This document shows positions 7,672 through 8,855 of a stretch of DNA of 8,855 nucleotides, piece by piece. This stretch comes from SLJK01 sp964567295. Its GTDB lineage: Bacteria > Bacillota > Dethiobacteria > DTU022 > UBA8154. The first letter of the stretch is position 1; each line of letters opens with the position of its first letter. The position numbers were made by a program, and so were the translations under genes. The DNA is taken from assembly GCA_964567295.1 (NCBI GenBank), contig CAZMLU010000061.1, positions 1 through 8,855 on the forward strand, given 5' to 3'. The notes beneath the pieces were generated by a model. That model was not told where the DNA came from, ran no database searches, and was given only the letters and a program-made list of their open reading frames with translations.

Positions 7672-7776
7672 ACTCCTGAACGAAAAGGCTAACCTGTCGA
7701 AAGGCAGGGTACGCAAAACCATGGGTCTAAAGTTGCTATAAAAGAACCAGGATCGCCAGGCTGCCGAAAAAGGAGT
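7672..7776 (+). promoter_or_regulatory. Class I cyclic di-GMP riboswitch (GEMM-I)
   Basis: The three-helix GEMM architecture is visible. P1 is ACTCCT 7672-7677 with AGGAGT 7771-7776. P2 is CCTGTC 7693-7698 and GGCAGG 7703-7708 closed by a GAAA tetraloop. The conserved joining segment ACGCAAAACC follows at 7711-7720. P3 contains GGGTCTAAAG (the tetraloop-receptor side) and pairs through GGTC 7724-7727 / GATC 7751-7754 and GTT 7732-7734 / AAC 7745-7747. It ends in the conserved GCCAGGCTGCCGA (7755-7767). By alignment from memory with the Vc2 aptamer, the ligand-contacting bases correspond to G7688, A7716 and C7764. G at the first of these favours cyclic di-GMP over the cGAMP-type variants, which carry A. 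It lies 107 bases before the pilin start, so it most likely adjusts pilin expression to cyclic di-GMP. The direction of the switch is not evident. Confidence 0.92.
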
Positions 7777-7779
7777 TTT

Positions 7780-7857
7780 ATGTTTTTCTTCGAACAGTTT
7801 GAAGGGAGTGATATAAATTACGCTTATCTAGGTAAATATCATATCCCAGTAAAATAA
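7780..7857 (+). CDS. Possible 25-codon leader ORF starting at the riboswitch P1 stem
   Basis: ATG at 7780 opens a 25-codon frame (MFFFEQFEGSDINYAYLGKY, then HIPVK) ending at TAA 7855-7857, 26 bases before the pilin ATG. The AGGAG of the riboswitch P1 3' strand (7771-7775) sits four bases before this ATG, a short but possible Shine-Dalgarno spacing. If used, ligand-stabilised P1 would hide this site. The peptide resembles nothing I know, and the frame may be chance. Confidence 0.22.
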   Translation: MFFFEQFEGSDINYAYLGKYHIPVK

Positions 7858-7870
7858 TATTAAAATTTAC

Positions 7871-7878
7871 GAGGAGGG
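7871..7878 (+). promoter_or_regulatory. Strong ribosome binding site of the pilin gene
   Basis: GAGGAGGG ends five bases before ATG at 7884 and fixes that start over the in-frame ATG at 7896. Its AGGAG core could also pair with CTCCT (7673-7677), the 5' strand of riboswitch P1, which offers one hypothetical switching route. Confidence 0.85.
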
Positions 7879-7883
7879 CTATA

Positions 7884-8294
7884 ATGTTTAATTTAATGAA
7901 ATTGTCAAAAGCATTAAAGCAAAACCAGAAGGGTTTCACCCTGGTAGAGCTGATGGTCGTTGTGGTCATCATCGGTATCCTGGTGGCGATAGCGATACCG
8001 ATTTATGGGGGTATTCAAGAAACTGCAGCACAAAATGCCCATGATGCCAACGTGAGAACGCTTCAAGGTGCAGCATCTGTATTTTATGCTGAAAAAGGTT
8101 CAGAAGCAGTAGGTGACTGGGAAGGCCCTGGTTTTAATAATACTGGAGACCCTGCTTTAGGAGACTACATTGACGGAGATGTTGAATTACCAGAATTAAT
8201 CGAAGAACAGTTTACTGAGACTGATTATAATGTAAAAATACATGAGGATGGCAGCACTACAATAACTCCTGGCATGGGTGATTATCACAACTAA
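7884..8294 (+). CDS. Type IV prepilin, probable major pilin subunit
   Basis: This 136-residue prepilin has a 17-residue leader that is basic and ends in QKG. It is followed by the prepilin peptidase site G17/F18 and the type IV pilin signature FTLVE, with the conserved Glu at mature position 5 (E22). A hydrophobic helix at about 20-42 anchors the subunit and forms the fibre core. The mature protein would be 119 residues, short for a major pilin. It has no cysteine, so no disulfide loop, and is strikingly acidic: 20 Asp/Glu against 3 Lys/Arg by my count. Its own riboswitch leader, strong ribosome binding site and following terminator fit a highly expressed major pilin rather than a minor one. 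PilA-like naming is reasonable, but orthology cannot be shown. The prepilin peptidase PilD is not in the window. Confidence 0.93.
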   Translation: MFNLMKLSKALKQNQKGFTLVELMVVVVIIGILVAIAIPIYGGIQETAAQNAHDANVRTLQGAASVFYAEKGSEAVGDWEGPGFNNTGDPALGDYIDGDVELPELIEEQFTETDYNVKIHEDGSTTITPGMGDYHN

Positions 8295-8347
8295 TAATTT
8301 CCACATGCTTATAACTTATACTTAAATAAGCCATACTCTCAGTTAAT

Positions 8348-8388
8348 AAATGCTTCCCGCTATTTGAAATAGCGGGAAGCATTTTCTT
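8348..8388 (+). terminator. Strong intrinsic terminator after the pilin gene
   Basis: A perfect 17-base-pair stem (8348-8364 with 8368-8384), with a three-base TGA loop and a GC-rich middle, runs into TTTTCTT (8382-8388). The A-rich left flank could make it work in both directions, but no minus-strand gene is seen. It separates pilin transcription from the gene at 8477. Confidence 0.9.
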
Positions 8389-8400
8389 GTGAAGAAAATG
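8380..8400. repeat. Second inverted repeat overlapping the terminator
   Basis: CATTTTCTT (8380-8388), GTG, AAGAAAATG (8392-8400) forms a perfect nine-base-pair hairpin. Its left arm is the end of the terminator stem plus its T-tract, so the two hairpins cannot both form completely. The terminator stem is much more stable. Confidence 0.7.
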
Positions 8401-8476
8401 CCGGTTAGCTAGAAGGTATCTTCGCCGTTTTATGGAAATTCATTCCTACATCCACGTTATAGTGAGGAGAAAGCTA

Positions 8477-8855
8477 ATGAGTGATGATTCTTTGAGAAGC
8501 AAAAACAGCAAAATCAAGGAAAAAACAGACCCTATAAGCATGATTATTATTTTTATGGTAGCAGTATACCCCTTCATCGTAGTGCCAGGGCCTTTAAATT
8601 ATTTCCGCGGGCCGAGATATATTATACTGGTAATAATCGCTTTACTCTCATTATATCTCCTTGCCAGAGAGAAGGCACAATTAAAAGATTTTAGCTATTA
8701 CCTCCTCGGACTCTTCCTTATTTTTGCTTCAATATCTACCCTTCTGGCCAGGGACGTGGCAACTGCCTGGCTGGGACATCTGAACTGGTACACGGGGCTC
8801 TCTACTTTTCTTTTCTGCATCATTTTATTTGTGCTGGCTTCGCAAGTGGAAAACC
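8477..8855 (+). CDS. O-antigen ligase/polymerase-like membrane protein (3' end outside window)
   Basis: The first 126 residues of a polytopic membrane protein are seen. ATG has GAGGAGA at 8464-8470, six bases upstream. After a charged cytoplasmic tail (1-19), spans lie at about 20-38, 46-63, 73-91 and 107-123. The pattern LARDVATAWLG followed by NWYTGLSTFLFCIILFVLAS closely resembles the N-terminal region of Wzy_C/WaaL-type proteins, where 'tAflG...RytGl.tyl..illf' is common. These transfer or polymerise lipid-linked glycans on the outer face of the membrane. The catalytic Wzy_C loop lies beyond the window. Its place just after a pilin gene recalls TfpO/PglL-type pilin glycosyltransferases, but it follows a terminator and could belong to a separate surface-polysaccharide operon. 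Confidence 0.68.
   Translation, partial: MSDDSLRSKNSKIKEKTDPISMIIIFMVAVYPFIVVPGPLNYFRGPRYIILVIIALLSLYLLAREKAQLKDFSYYLLGLFLIFASISTLLARDVATAWLGHLNWYTGLSTFLFCIILFVLASQVEN

Larger units (their letters stand above)
7563..7883 (+). other. Long untranslated leader of the pilin gene
   Basis: These 321 bases separate pilB from the pilin start. They contain, in order, an AT-rich possible promoter (7581-7609), a hairpin with outer stem GCGG 7616-7619 / CCGC 7645-7648 and an inner AATCCA/TGGTATT stem, a GEMM-I riboswitch (7672-7776), a short hairpin (CTTCGAA 7788-7794 with TTTGAAG 7798-7804), an AT-rich stretch, and the pilin ribosome binding site. No T-run follows the short hairpin, so no obvious transcription terminator lies between aptamer and gene. 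Control, if any, is more likely at translation or RNA stability. Confidence 0.7.

Noticed and set aside
7614..7679. 21-codon frame ATG 7614 to TGA 7677, ending in the P1 5' strand
   Set aside because: It has no ribosome binding site and lies at or before the predicted RNA start; probably chance.
7672..7776. Riboswitch being a cGAMP-type (GEMM-Ib) variant
   Set aside because: The specificity position is G (7688) in AAGGCTAACC, as in cyclic di-GMP aptamers, not A.
7788..7804. Hairpin CTTCGAA/TTTGAAG as a riboswitch terminator
   Set aside because: It is AT-rich with a G-T pair and is followed by GGAGTG rather than a T-run.
7884..8294. Pilin as an electrically conductive 'nanowire' pilin
   Set aside because: The mature protein is longer than Geobacter-type short pilins and aromatic residues make up only about 8 percent (10 of 119 by my count), so there is no basis for the claim.

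Overview
This window is a type IV pilus (T4P) assembly locus with every gene on the + strand. It most likely comes from a Gram-positive-lineage, clostridia-type anaerobe. The reasons are strong GGAGG-type ribosome binding sites, TTG starts on two core genes, a pilM-pilN-pilO block with no secretin (pilQ) gene after it, and a class I cyclic di-GMP riboswitch ahead of the pilin gene. The organism cannot be named more closely from the sequence alone.

Layout. Bases 2-313 are the 3' end of a gene that starts before the window, probably a PilW-like minor pilin. Bases 424-936 encode an unrecognised single-span membrane protein with an acidic, proline-rich outer part. Its frame stays open for 47 more codons past the stop, and that tail resembles the start of a sortase domain (937-1080). 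The pilus machine follows: pilT (1130-2251, retraction ATPase), a 204-base gap, pilC (2456-3664, platform protein), pilM (3696-4697), pilN (TTG start at 4702, to 5289), pilO (5290-5826) and pilB (TTG start at 5877, to 7562, extension ATPase). From pilC to pilB the genes are tightly packed and probably form one transcript.

After pilB comes a 321-base leader (7563-7883) with a plausible promoter, a hairpin and a well-formed GEMM-I riboswitch aptamer (7672-7776). It precedes the major-pilin-like gene (7884-8294), which ends at a strong intrinsic terminator (8348-8388). A new gene then begins at 8477 and runs off the window. It encodes an O-antigen ligase/polymerase-like multi-span membrane protein that might decorate the pilin or a surface glycan.

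How it works together. PilB powers pilus extension and PilT retraction through PilC. PilM, PilN and PilO form the cytoplasmic and inner-membrane alignment complex. The prepilin is cleaved by a prepilin peptidase not encoded here and assembled into the fibre. The riboswitch suggests that pilin output is tied to cyclic di-GMP. The N-terminal domain of PilB belongs to a family that often binds the same messenger, but here it lacks the usual arginines. The less ordinary points are the riboswitch with a hidden start site in its P1 stem, the sortase-like remnant, the PilP-like RDPF motif in the 424-936 protein, and the glycan-ligase-like neighbour.
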